NCBI RefSeq assembly: GCF_002583405.1
Contig: NZ_BCMJ01000003.1
Coordinates: forward strand, 310,001 to 374,000
Origin: Secundilactobacillus silagincola
GTDB lineage: Bacteria; Bacillota; Bacilli; Lactobacillales; Lactobacillaceae
Length of the DNA stretch: 64,000 nucleotides
Direction of reading: 5' to 3'
This document shows, in pieces, positions 36,401 through 46,300 of the stretch (position 1 is the first letter of the stretch; the number at the start of each line of letters is the position of its first letter). Made by a program: the position numbers and the translations under genes. The notes beneath the pieces were generated by a model. That model searched no databases. It saw only the letters and a program-made list of their open reading frames with translations, and had not been told where the DNA came from.

Positions 36401-39400
36401 CATCGCCAACCAGTTCATATTGAACAGCGTTGCCATCAAAATAATACTTCGCAACTTGCCCAAACTGAACTGGGTTTGAATTTGGATCATCACCAGTACC
36501 ATCAACAATCGTTGGTGTAACCTTCCCTGAATCGTCAGCGACTAATTCATATCCAGCCGGGATCAAGCTCTGATCAGTAGCAGAAAAATCTGAAAGCTGA
36601 GTTGGATAATCACTTTTGAAGGTATCCACATTGTCATTAAGCGTTTGACTCAAATCAGCAAGATCAATATATTGGTCATCACCATTAGCGTCAACATAGT
36701 GATACCGTGCCTTGATTGTGGAGGTTCCCACGATTTTAACTGATGCATCACTAGAACTGACATTCACCTTGACACCATCACCATAGAAGGCTGTTTGCAA
36801 ATAACCGGTATCACCCGCCATCAGATTAAACGTAACGGTCTTGCCGTCAACCATTTGGTCTGCCACTTTACCTTTAAGTGCAATTCGACCAGTCGATGAG
36901 TTGGGCTGAATCCCCTTAATTTGGACAATAATTGACCGAATTGATGACCAGTCAGTAACTTGATCAGCAGTCACATAGCCAGTGGTATCAGGAGCTGTTG
37001 CATTTTTATTAGTCAAGTTCTGAGCCGCAGTTGAATAAAGAACAACTGGATTAATAGCAGTACCATCATCTTTTGAAGTTGTGTAATTTGTTGGAACATC
37101 AATGGGGCCTGTCAAATCAAAAGTATACTGAGACCCCTTTGAATCACCAATCGTTGGCAGGTTAATGGCAACTGTCGCATTATGTTCCTTGTCGGTATCT
37201 TCCTTAGAAGTATAAACAATAGAATCATAGAACGTCATGTCCGATGAACCTTGATCATCGCTAGTCCCACTCGTTACAGCCGCAACGTCAGAATTTCCTT
37301 GGGCCAACGAGGTATTAAAGAACGAACTAGCAGTGGAAATATTCCACGTTCCATTTGCCCCGTACAACTCGAAAGCGTTGGAATTATTTTCAACAAATGA
37401 AAGATCACTCGCTGGTGTGCTATTTGATATCTTAGTAGTCGGAGAAACAATGTAGGTATGATATGGATAATCACCTGGCAAAGCGTCAGGATCATTTGCA
37501 ATGGTAACAGCTGCCCAGTAACCGGTAGTCTTATTCGTGTCAACCGTTACGCCAGTTCCTGAATAGTCAATTTTAACGACCGTTTGCCCATTGTCAGCAG
37601 TGAATTCAGAGACCTTTGCCCCAGTTACTTTAGTGAGTAAAGCCCCAGTCGGATCACGATAAGCTGGATCAGAAGCGGGATCATCGGTATACCAGTTTAA
37701 GCTGTTAATAGAAGCAACGGTAGTGACTTTGGGAATCACAAAGTAGAAGGTTGGCTCGTAAACTAACGATGTTGTTGCTTCATGTCCGTTAGATCCAATC
37801 AAAGTCTGAAGCGTTCCAGCATCAGGATTACCTGGTGCACCAGCATTCCCCCTGGTCACCACATAACCACCAACTGCCGCTTCAGCCTCCACAACCGTTT
37901 GGGTAATGGACGTCGGATTTTGATAAGACTTCCCATTAGCATCAAAGCTGAGATCAATAGACGACGTCAACTGATCGCCGATTTTAACAGAATCGCCGTT
38001 ATCATAGGTATTCGATAAGTGACCATTCACAATAAAACTATCAGTGGTACCCAAATGATTTGCATAGGAACCCGATGCCAACTTATTAGGAACAAACACA
38101 GCCGTTCGGATGGCAGAATCAGTTGCTTCAACTGAATCTCCCGCGGTCACTGTTCCTGTTTCGGTACCGCCATTTGCTAACGTCAGCGTATAAGTATAGC
38201 TACTCGTATCAGGCATATAGCTATATGGATTGACATCTTGGGCAGGCGTCTGGATACTCGTTACATTAAAACCATCCGGAACCTTTATTGTTATTTTGGC
38301 ATTGTTAGCTTCGCCTGCCGAATTGAATGCGAACCCGAAGCTGTTAAGGTAGGTCGGATCATCCGTCGTCTCGTTGTCCAAGACTAATTTGGTTGGCGCT
38401 GAGGAAGAGTTTCCGCTACCAGAAGTGACAGCTGCACTAGTTCCAATCAGCGTTCCACCAGCGTTTCCAGCCAGGATTGTCACACTCCATGGATCAGCAG
38501 AATCCGTCAGCGTAGCACCATCTGAATTCATCACCTGAGAAAACGTCACGTCACCTGGCGCAGTAAGAGTTTGGTCAGTTTCTTTTTGTGCAACATCAAA
38601 TGCACCAACCAGTTTGTATGGCTGAGCAGAGTCAGCACCCTGATTTCCTGATTTTGCAGGCACGTCAATAATGACGTTGGTTCCTTTACCACCAGGTTGT
38701 GTAATGGTCGTAGCATCCTTAAAAGCATTAATTTTACTTGTCGCATCAGTGTCCAAAACAAAACCTGTTGGAACTGGTATTGTAACTTTTGAACCACCGT
38801 AATTGTCCGCGCTGTTAACACGAGCGGACGGATATTGGTCGTCTTGAACACCATTTGCCTCATTCACGCTGACTTCAAAAACATAATTTGTCTGTGGCAA
38901 AAGTTGTGTAACCGTCTTTGAATCTGGATACAGCAAAGAAACAGTGGATAAGTTACTAGTAGGCTGAATCGTTTGCGTAAAGGTGATTGGTGTTTGGGCC
39001 ACCTTATTGATCGACCAAGTAATCGTCTTTGTAATTGTCTTACCTACATCAGGCATACCACCATCTTGCTGGGTGTAATTACTGCCTAAATTGAGCTTAA
39101 TTTCCTGAGTTGTGGTCGAATCCGCAGTAAACGTGTCTGTCACCGTATGAGAATTATCATCATTTTTAACTACGGCTGTTGTTCCCGCAGCACTGACCAG
39201 TGGATCAGCTGCACCGAATGAATAGACCTGAGTGCCCGCTGGGATATTGATCGTATACACGTCACCGGCCTTTGCATTTGCCTTTAAGGTCAGCGTCAAC
39301 GGACTTTTGACATTTGTCCCGTGGCCAATTGCGTTGGCCGAAATTGTTAAGCCAGTAACAGCATTCTCGGGGGCAACAGCATCTAACTCTTGAGCCTGAT

Positions 39401-39947
39401 TCGTCGCTTTGTAGACTTGCTCAGCACTGGCTTTAGCGGCATTTAATTGCGCTGTCGTTGGGTCGACCAAAGTTTTACTTGTACTGGATTGCTCACTCTT
39501 GTTGGTGTTTTCTGTCGTGTTTGACACATCAGCTGAATGATTACTGGTTGTGGGCTTACTCTCAGCAGGATTACTTGCATTTTCAGCACTGACGGCAGAC
39601 GTCTCAGCATTAGTGTTAGAAACATTATTGGAATTAACTGTCGTTTTTTTACTTGCATTATTTTCTTGATTGCTAGCAGTATTTTGGTCCGCTTTTAGCG
39701 GTAGTGTATTTGTATTTTTAACGCTTATATTTGAATCCGTTGCAACTTTTGTAACCTCATCAGATTTCTGTGCAGGTGTAACCGTTGTATCCGCGAACAC
39801 AGTTGTACTGGTTCCAAGTAATAAACCAACGCCAACTGCCAGTCCAGCTAAACTCGCGTAAATCCAGTGGCCACCTGACTTATACGCTTTGTAATGTTCC
39901 GTTAAATTGGCCTTAATCGTTCTAATATTGTTATTTTTACTAACCAT
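33447..39947 (-). CDS. giant sortase-anchored mucus-binding-like adhesin (first copy)
   Basis: A 2166-residue wall-anchored surface protein. Residues 1-52 form a KxYKxGxxW-type signal peptide (KAYKSGGHW at 20-28, hydrophobic core, cleavage after FA). An Asn/Ser/Thr-rich linker (to about 160) follows, then a long beta-rich adhesive region (about 190-1175). Five repeats of 167-168 residues (about 1180-2020) of Mub/MucBP type carry YVDxD...VG and TYTG or YVVND motifs. A Pro/Thr/Gly-rich wall-spanning stretch, LPQTN (33546-33560), a hydrophobic helix and a KRRKRDDE tail complete it. The likely role is binding mucus, glycans or other cells. The ATG follows GGGGGGATC. It is a paralogue of the next gene; the N-terminal 1170 residues align in order. 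Confidence 0.9.
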   Translation of the reverse strand: MVSKNNNIRTIKANLTEHYKAYKSGGHWIYASLAGLAVGVGLLLGTSTTVFADTTVTPAQKSDEVTKVATDSNISVKNTNTLPLKADQNTASNQENNASKKTTVNSNNVSNTNAETSAVSAENASNPAESKPTTSNHSADVSNTTENTNKSEQSSTSKTLVDPTTAQLNAAKASAEQVYKATNQAQELDAVAPENAVTGLTISANAIGHGTNVKSPLTLTLKANAKAGDVYTINIPAGTQVYSFGAADPLVSAAGTTAVVKNDDNSHTVTDTFTADSTTTQEIKLNLGSNYTQQDGGMPDVGKTITKTITWSINKVAQTPITFTQTIQPTSNLSTVSLLYPDSKTVTQLLPQTNYVFEVSVNEANGVQDDQYPSARVNSADNYGGSKVTIPVPTGFVLDTDATSKINAFKDATTITQPGGKGTNVIIDVPAKSGNQGADSAQPYKLVGAFDVAQKETDQTLTAPGDVTFSQVMNSDGATLTDSADPWSVTILAGNAGGTLIGTSAAVTSGSGNSSSAPTKLVLDNETTDDPTYLNSFGFAFNSAGEANNAKITIKVPDGFNVTSIQTPAQDVNPYSYMPDTSSYTYTLTLANGGTETGTVTAGDSVEATDSAIRTAVFVPNKLASGSYANHLGTTDSFIVNGHLSNTYDNGDSVKIGDQLTSSIDLSFDANGKSYQNPTSITQTVVEAEAAVGGYVVTRGNAGAPGNPDAGTLQTLIGSNGHEATTSLVYEPTFYFVIPKVTTVASINSLNWYTDDPASDPAYRDPTGALLTKVTGAKVSEFTADNGQTVVKIDYSGTGVTVDTNKTTGYWAAVTIANDPDALPGDYPYHTYIVSPTTKISNSTPASDLSFVENNSNAFELYGANGTWNISTASSFFNTSLAQGNSDVAAVTSGTSDDQGSSDMTFYDSIVYTSKEDTDKEHNATVAINLPTIGDSKGSQYTFDLTGPIDVPTNYTTSKDDGTAINPVVLYSTAAQNLTNKNATAPDTTGYVTADQVTDWSSIRSIIVQIKGIQPNSSTGRIALKGKVADQMVDGKTVTFNLMAGDTGYLQTAFYGDGVKVNVSSSDASVKIVGTSTIKARYHYVDANGDDQYIDLADLSQTLNDNVDTFKSDYPTQLSDFSATDQSLIPAGYELVADDSGKVTPTIVDGTGDDPNSNPVQFGQVAKYYFDGNAVQYELVGDANLNVTYVDTDNHNAVVGDPVTLNGTTDETGNYTVKVPDNYILAAGQDGTVPYTFKAGTDTSDNLTIKLAHKHATDLPKGFTGTTHRTITYTGAPTNPSSVSQPLTWTTDTDEVTGVTTYTPNGNYPTVTSPSITGYTPDKATVAAETDTATTTMPTDSHVTVIYSANNADLTVTYVDKDENNKVVGTPETLTGKVDETGTYTVIIPDGYVLAPRQGEAVPYTFTTDTSDNLMIKLAHKHTTDLPEGFTGTTTRTITYTGAPKNPDSVSQPIMWTTDTDEVTGVTTYTPSGDYGAVTTPDVTGYVPDKDSVPAGTNAVMTTMPKDTDEIVTYSAGDADLTVTYVDVDSGNATVGDPVTITGKTDGTGTYTVVIPDGYVLAPGQDATVPYTFTTDTSDNLTIKLAHKHTTDLPEGFTGTTTRTITYTGAPKNPDSVSQPIMWTTDTDEITGVTTYTPSGDYGAVNTPNITGYVPDKASVPVGTNAVTTTMPKDTVETVTYSAGNADLTVTYVDVDNGNATVGDVQTLNGKTDGTGTYTVTVPANYVLAPGQDETVPYTFTTDTSDNLTIKLAHKHTTDLPEGFTGTTTRTITYTGVANGQNPSVKVQPITWTTDTDEVTGDTTYTPSGNYYEVDTPRVAGYTPDKTTVPAGVNAVTTTKPADANVTVTFKADPQSTTVEYVDDANNGAVVGTPTKLEGVTDGTASWNTDNKPAKYTLATGQAANGTYTFKAGDNAPVQIHLTHTMAYTTTTTTRTIHYVVNDPNYTGEVPAPTVQKVTWNVVTDEVTGRSVATPTAAYYEQTAPDLTGYTAKPGQVAQQALGSVVAQDVPMYNEDVVVTYTPTSQPTTEPSVPSDGTGVPENQPDGNPTGTPTEPTTPGTPAPGTATSGKTNGDDSQTSTESGSNAGTAEGSTMGTTSKTESQNGSVSQTRSNASATNQQQGSQAQQKLPQTNEQSQATVGLGVLGLLTSMLGLVGLKRRKRDDE
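33885..36420 (-). repeat. five tandem ~167-codon repeats in the first adhesin
   Basis: Repeat starts fall near 36400, 35890, 35389, 34885 and 34380, spaced about 501-510 bases. Units 1-4 share the form TVTYVD...TTDLPEGFTGTT...TYTGAP. Unit 5 is of the type found throughout the second adhesin (VEYVDDANNGAVVGTPT). Parts of units 2 and 3 are nearly identical at DNA level (compare 35080 and 35581 onwards). Confidence 0.9.
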
Positions 39948-40059
39948 TATAGATCCCCCCGGATGTTCATCACGATCTAAAAAATAATTGACTATATTAA
40001 AATTTTCTAAATATCTCCAAGTCTAAATTAGTTGTAATAATTTTTAAACTAATAGTCAT

Positions 40060-40098
40060 TTAAACTTGTCTAATGCCTGCGCTCACACATTTTTTCAA
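40060..40098 (-). CDS. candidate 12-residue leader peptide upstream of first adhesin
   Basis: TTG start with AAGGAGG (40105-40111) six bases upstream; peptide MKKCVSAGIRQV then TAA. It lies about 20 bases after the predicted transcription start and ends 112 bases before the adhesin ATG. The ribosome-binding site is stronger than needed for chance. The second adhesin has a leader ORF in the same place, although the peptides are not similar. It may regulate translation or transcript stability. Confidence 0.45.
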   Translation of the reverse strand: MKKCVSAGIRQV

Positions 40099-40123
40099 AT
40101 CTGTCCTCCTTCTGTTTCCAATC

Positions 40124-40152
40124 ATTATAATAGTCATTATTTAATGAGTAAA
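40124..40152 (-). promoter_or_regulatory. promoter of first adhesin gene
   Basis: Minus strand: -35 TTTACT (40147-40152) within AATGCCCTTTACT, 17-base spacer, -10 TATAAT (40124-40129). The same -35 block and spacing recur at the second adhesin. The rest of the 447-base gap (39948-40394) holds the AT-rich leader, the second adhesin's terminator and nothing else recognised. Confidence 0.75.
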
Positions 40153-40303
40153 GGGCATTTATCAGATTATTCTTAGATTCTGCTTAGAAAATATTTTAAT
40201 CGTTATAGTGAATTTTTAGGCTCCAGATAGAACAAAAATCCTATTTTATAATTTTTCCTAAAATAAAAACGTCCCCACTTTGCTTGTATAACCATTCATT
40301 TTC

Positions 40304-40348
40304 AAGAAAATAGAGGCACCTAATTCATAACGAATTAGGTGCCTCTAT
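40304..40348 (-). terminator. terminator of second adhesin gene
   Basis: Minus strand: perfect 17-pair stem ATAGAGGCACCTAATTC / GAATTAGGTGCCTCTAT with a five-base loop, followed by TTTTCTTG. Confidence 0.85.
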
Positions 40349-40394
40349 ACTCTTTCATCACTTTAAATTGAGTGGAACTCGTTTTTGATGATAA

Positions 40395-43300
40395 CTACCC
40401 ATCGTCACGTTTACGACGTTTCAAACCAACTAAACCTAGCATACTAGTCAGCAGACCAAGCAAACCTAAACCAACTTCGGAATGACTTTGCTCATTGGTT
40501 TGTGGTAACTTGCCTTGGCTAGCAGCAGAAGTCTTGGATTGACTGCTTGAAACAGTTGCTGCAGCACCGTTAACGTCCTGTGTCGTTCCAGCGTAACCAG
40601 TATTTCCATCAGTAGTTCCTGATGTGCCAGCATTTCCTGACGTTGCTGAACCCTTTTCGCCCTTTTCAGGAGTCGTCGAGATTGCTTCACCAGGAGCAGG
40701 CGTTTCTGGAACAATTTCTCCAGTAATCGATCCCGTTCCAGTTGGTTCTTCTGGTGTCGTTGGTCCTGTTGGCTCAGTTGGTTCACCAGGGACACCCTCG
40801 CCATCTGATGGTGTCGTCTGTACATCAGGCGTATAGGTGACGACGACATCTTCGTTGTACATTGGCACATCACTCGCAGCCACACTGCCAAGCGCTTGTT
40901 GACCAACTTTGGTTTGACTGGCAGTGTAACCTGACATACTAGGCACTGTCTCTTCATAGTAACCGGTTTGCGGTGTTGCGACACTGACACCCGTTGCTTT
41001 ATCAGTGGCCACGTTCCAGATCACTGTCTGAACCATTGGCGCCGGCGTTTGACCCGTATAGTTAGGATCATCAACCACAAAGTGAACCGTCCTAGTCGTC
41101 CTAGTCGTGGTGTATTCAATCACGTGGTTCAAATGAACCTGAATCAATTGGTCACTGCCGGCTGTAAACTGATACGTACCGCTGCCAGCTTGACCAGCAG
41201 TCAAACTGTAACCGGTTGGCTTATTGTCAGTATTCCAATCAACTTTCCCAGAAGTTTTACCTGAAAGCGTCGTTGGTGTGCCAACAACTGCGCCATCATT
41301 ATCGTCGTCCACATATTCCAGGGTGACAGTTTGATTATTTGGCGTATAAGTGACCGTTGCTGTTTCGTTGTCTGGCAAGGAAGTTACACCCGCATAGGAC
41401 TCTTGAGCAACACTCAGTGGATCGGCGGTATAGCCATCGAGCGTTGGGGCTGTTTCTTCCGCATAACCACTTTGCGGAATGGCAACCATATGCCCGTTGA
41501 CTTCATCCGTCGTCACGTTCCAAGTAATCGCCTGCGTCTTGGCTGCCGGAACCTGACCGGTGTAATTAGGATCGTTAACCACGTACGTAATCGTCCGGGT
41601 AGTTGTGGCAGTGGTGTTATCAATGATGTGGCTCAAATGAATCTGAACCGCTTGATTACCATCATTGGTAAACTGATACGTGCCACTGGTTGCTTGACCC
41701 TTAGCGAGTTTGTAGCCAGTTGGAATATTATCTGTGTTCCAAGTAGCTGTGCCAGAAGTTTTACCAGTGATTGTTGTTGGGTTGCCAACGACTGCACCAC
41801 CATTGGCATCATCGACGTATTCAACTTGAGCTGATTGCACATTTGGTGTATAGGTCACCGTAACTGCTTCTGAATCCGGTAACTTACCTTTAATTGCAGC
41901 ACCATAATTCTGTGCCTGAACTGTCGCTGAATCTGGCGTATAGCCAGGAATTTCTGGTGCGTTCTGACTGCTATAACCGCTCTGTGGAACGGCAACACTA
42001 GCGCCATTAACTTCATCCGTCGTTACGTTCCAGGTAATGGTTTGCGTCTTGGCTGCCGGAACCTGATCCGTGTAATTAGGGTCGTCAACCACATACGTGA
42101 TTGTCCGGGTAGTTGTGGCAGTGGTGTTATCAATAACGTGATTCAAATGAATTTTAATCGTCTGGTCACTGTTATTCGTAAACTGATACGTCCCGCTAGC
42201 AGCTTGACCTTTGGCAAGCTTGTAACCGGCTGGCAAGTTAGTCGTATCCCAAGTTGCCGTACCGGAAGTCTTACCGGAAATGATTGTTGGTGTACCAACA
42301 ATCGCACCACCCTTAGCGTCATCCACGTATTCAACCGTAGCGCTTGCTTTATTTGGTGTGTAGGTGACGGTAATCTTTTCAGGTGCTGGTAAATTATCTT
42401 TCAGCACTGCCCCATAATTCAGCGTTTGAACTGCCGTTGGGTCAGCGGTATAGCCGTTGATCGTCGGTACATCTTGCTTTGCGTAGCCGCTTTGTGGTAC
42501 AGCTTCGCTTGCGCCAGTTACTTCATCCGTGGCAATATTCCACGTAATGGTTTGCGTCTGCGTCTCGGGTACTTGACCGGTATAGTTAGCGTCATCCACC
42601 ACATAGATGATCGTCCGGGTAGTTGTGGCAGTGGTGTTATCAATGATGTGACTCAAATGTATCTTGATGGTCTGATTAGTCCCATAGGTAAATTGATACG
42701 TGCCACTGGCTGCCTGACCTTTGGCAAGTTTGTAGCCAACTGGCATATTATCTGTGTTCCAAGTAGCTGTGCCAAAAGTTTTACCGTTGATAGTCGTCGG
42801 ATTGCCAACGACTGCACCACCCTTAGCGTCATCCACATATTCAACCGTGACCGTTTGAGCATTTGGTGTATAGGTGACGGTAACTGTTTCATTCTTCGGC
42901 ATCTGGCTAGTTGCGACACCACCGTAGTTCTTTGCGGCAACCGCAGTCGCAGTATCTGCAACGTTGTCAATTGTTGCGGTATAACCACTGATTGTTGGAA
43001 TGGTTTGAGCAGCATAGCCGCCTTGTGGAACAGCTACACTAGCGTGAGTAACCTCATCAGTTGCCACATCCCAAGTAATGGTTTGCGTCTGAGTTTCAGG
43101 TGCCTGACCAGGATAGCTGGCGTCATTTACCACGTAGTTAATCGTACGGGTCGTCGTTGCCGTCGTGTTATCAATGATGTGACTCAAATGAATCTGAACC
43201 GTTTGATTTTTATCATTGTTAAATTGATACGTGCCACTGGCTGCTTGACCTTTGGCGAGTTTGTAGCCTGCTGGCAGATTGTCGGTGTTCCAATCGACTG

Positions 43301-46300
43301 TACCAGACGTCTGACCGCTGACCGTTTCTGGCGTACCAACTACTGCGCCGTTGTTACTATCATCTACATATTCGACGATCACTTTTTGTGCATTTGCATG
43401 ATAGATAATCTTGACAGTGTCATCACCTGGAATACCACTAGCGTCCATACCGTTATAGGTCACTTGTTCGACCTTATCTTGGTTCGGTGTATAACCATCG
43501 ATTGCTGGCACAGTTTGCTCACTATAAATTCCCGTTGGTGTCGCAAAACTGGTGCCAGTAGCTTCATCAGTGGTAATCTTCCAAGTAATGGTCTGTGTCT
43601 GCGTTTCTGGCACTTGACCAGTGTAGTTCGAATCATCAACCGTGTAGGTAATCGTCCGGTTGGTCTTTTGCGTACTGTAATCAACGACATGATTCAAGTG
43701 AATCTTAACTGTTCGATTATCGGTGTTATTAAATTGATACGTGCCTGAAGCAGCTTGACCTTGAGCTAACTGGTAACCAGTCGGCAGATTATCGGTGTTC
43801 CAGTTAGCTGTGCCAGAAGTCTTTCCAGTCAGCGTTGTTGGCGTGCCTACTACAGCACCAGCGTTATCGTCATCTACATATTCGACAGTGACCTGTTGAT
43901 CATTTGCCGTGTAATGAACTTCCACTTTTTCATTCTGTGGTAACGTTGTTGTACCATCGAAGACTTCCTTTGAAATCGTTGTTGGATCAGCAGTATAGCC
44001 ATCAATGGTCGGCGCAGTCTGTGCGCTGTAAATACCCACCGGTGTTGCCACCGTGGCGCCAGTAACTGTATCCTTAACCACATTCCAATTTAGCTTCTGA
44101 ATCTGCGTTTCTGGCACTTGTCCTGTATAGTTCGGATCATCAACCACATACATGATTGTCCGGGTAGTCGTTGCGGTGCTGTAATCCATCACATGCGTCA
44201 AGTGAATCTTAACAACTTGATCAGTGCCGTTGGTAAACTGATAAGTCCCACTAGCTGCTTGACCTTTCGCCAAAATATACTTAGACGGAATGTTATCAGC
44301 CGTCCAGTTTGCGCTACCGGAAGTTGTCCCATTAATCGTCGTTGGCGTGCCAACCACTGCACCATTGTTGCCATCATCGACAAATTCAACAGTTGCTTGC
44401 TGTTTGTCGGCGTGATAAGTTACCGTGACAGGCTCATCATCTGGAATACCACTAGTAGCCATACCGTTGAAAACCTCTTGATCAATCTGAGTTTTATCTG
44501 GTGTATAGCCTTTGATTGTTGGAGCGTTTTGCTCGCTGTAAACCCCTGTTGGAGTAGCAAAGCTCGTCCCAGTGGCTTCATCACTGGTGATCTTCCAAAT
44601 AATCTTCTGCGTCTGTGTTTCTGGCACTTGATTGGTGTAGTTTGGATCATCAACAGCATACGTAATGGTCCGCGTTGTTGTCTTGGTTGAGTGATCAAGA
44701 ATATGGGTCACATGAATCAGTACCGGTACATTATTATCAGCCGCAAAGGTATAGGTTCCGCTGGTTGCTTGACCAGCGACCAACTGATATCCAGCTGGGA
44801 TAGTTGGCATCGTCCAATTGGCTGTAGTACCTGGCGCACCTGAGATATTCTTTGGGGTGCCAACAACTGCGCCACGGTTATTATCATCAACTAACTTGAC
44901 CTGCGCACTGGTTTCACCCACCAATTCATACTGAACAAAGTCACCGTCATAGTAATACTGAGCGACTTGACCGAATACAGCTTTTCCATCACCTGTACCA
45001 TCAATAATCGTTGGTGTAGCTTTGCCTGATACATCCGTAACCAATTTATAGCCGGCTGGAATTAACGCCTGATCATTAGCCGAAAATCCAGCAAGGCTAG
45101 TCGGGTAATCATTCCCGTTAAAAGTATCTTTATTATCGTTAAGGGTCTTGTTCAAATCATCAAGATCAATATACTGGTCAGCACCGGTATTATCGGTGTA
45201 ATGATACCGCGCCTTAATGGTTGACGTCCCAGTAATCGCGATTGAAGCGTCGCCTTTTGGATTTACACTGGCTTTAGCACCATTGCCGTAGAAAATAGTT
45301 TGCAAAGTACCGGTTTTACCAGCTTGTTCATTAAAATCCTTGGTCGTCCCAGTCAACGCAATCCGACCAGTTGAAGTATTAGGCTGGATACCATTAATTG
45401 AAACGACAACCGAACGAATAGTAGACCAATCAGTTACCTGATCAGCAGTGACATAGCCTGTAGTATCAGGTGCTGTAGCATTCGTATTTACAGCTTGTGG
45501 CTGAGTAGAATACAAAACCGTGGATGTAATTGGGGCACCATTACCGCTGACAGTAGTATAGTTAGCTGGCACGGTAACAGGACCAGTCAGATTAAACGTG
45601 TATTGAGATTCTTTGGAATCACCAATAGTAGGTAAATTAATGGCTACACTGGCACTACTTGCTACATCACCCGCATCCAAAGAAGTATTAACAATATTAT
45701 CATAAAAGGTTAGGGTTGGATCGCCTTGATCATCACTTGTACCTGCTGCTACAGCATCGGTATCAGCATTTCCTTTAGCTAAAGTAGTGTTATAAAAAGC
45801 ACTGGCAGTGACGATACTCCAGTTACCAGAACCGCTTTGCAACAAGAATGCATTGGGGTTACCGTCTGTATAGGATGTGTCAACAACCTTCGTCGTATTC
45901 ATAAGTTTAGTAGATGGCGACACAATATACATTAAATACGGATAACTACCTGGAAGTGCATCTGGATTATTTGACAAAAATACCTTGCCATTTACACCAG
46001 TAAATTCATTAGTGCTAATCGTTACACCAGTTCCTGAATAATCCACTTTAACTACAGTCTTACCATCATCAGCTTTGAAAGTACTAATTTTAGCTTCAGG
46101 TAATGCCGTCACATTCGAAACTGAGGTAGCTGTAGGTACCACAAAATAATAAGTGGGTTCATAAATTTTTTGAGAACTTTGACCGTAACTGCCACCTCCA
46201 GTTCGTAAGTCACCAGCATTTTGAGCACCTGGTGCTTTATTTGATTCGTCCATGTACCCCATTCCATAAGCCACTGCATCGACCACTGTTTGGGTGATTG

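Noticed and set aside
42426-43748. Long plus-strand frame of 440 codons within the second adhesin
   Set aside because: It lies opposite the repeat array, is Cys/Arg/Asn-rich with no family resemblance, and has no promoter. It exists because the repeated codons avoid stops on the other strand.
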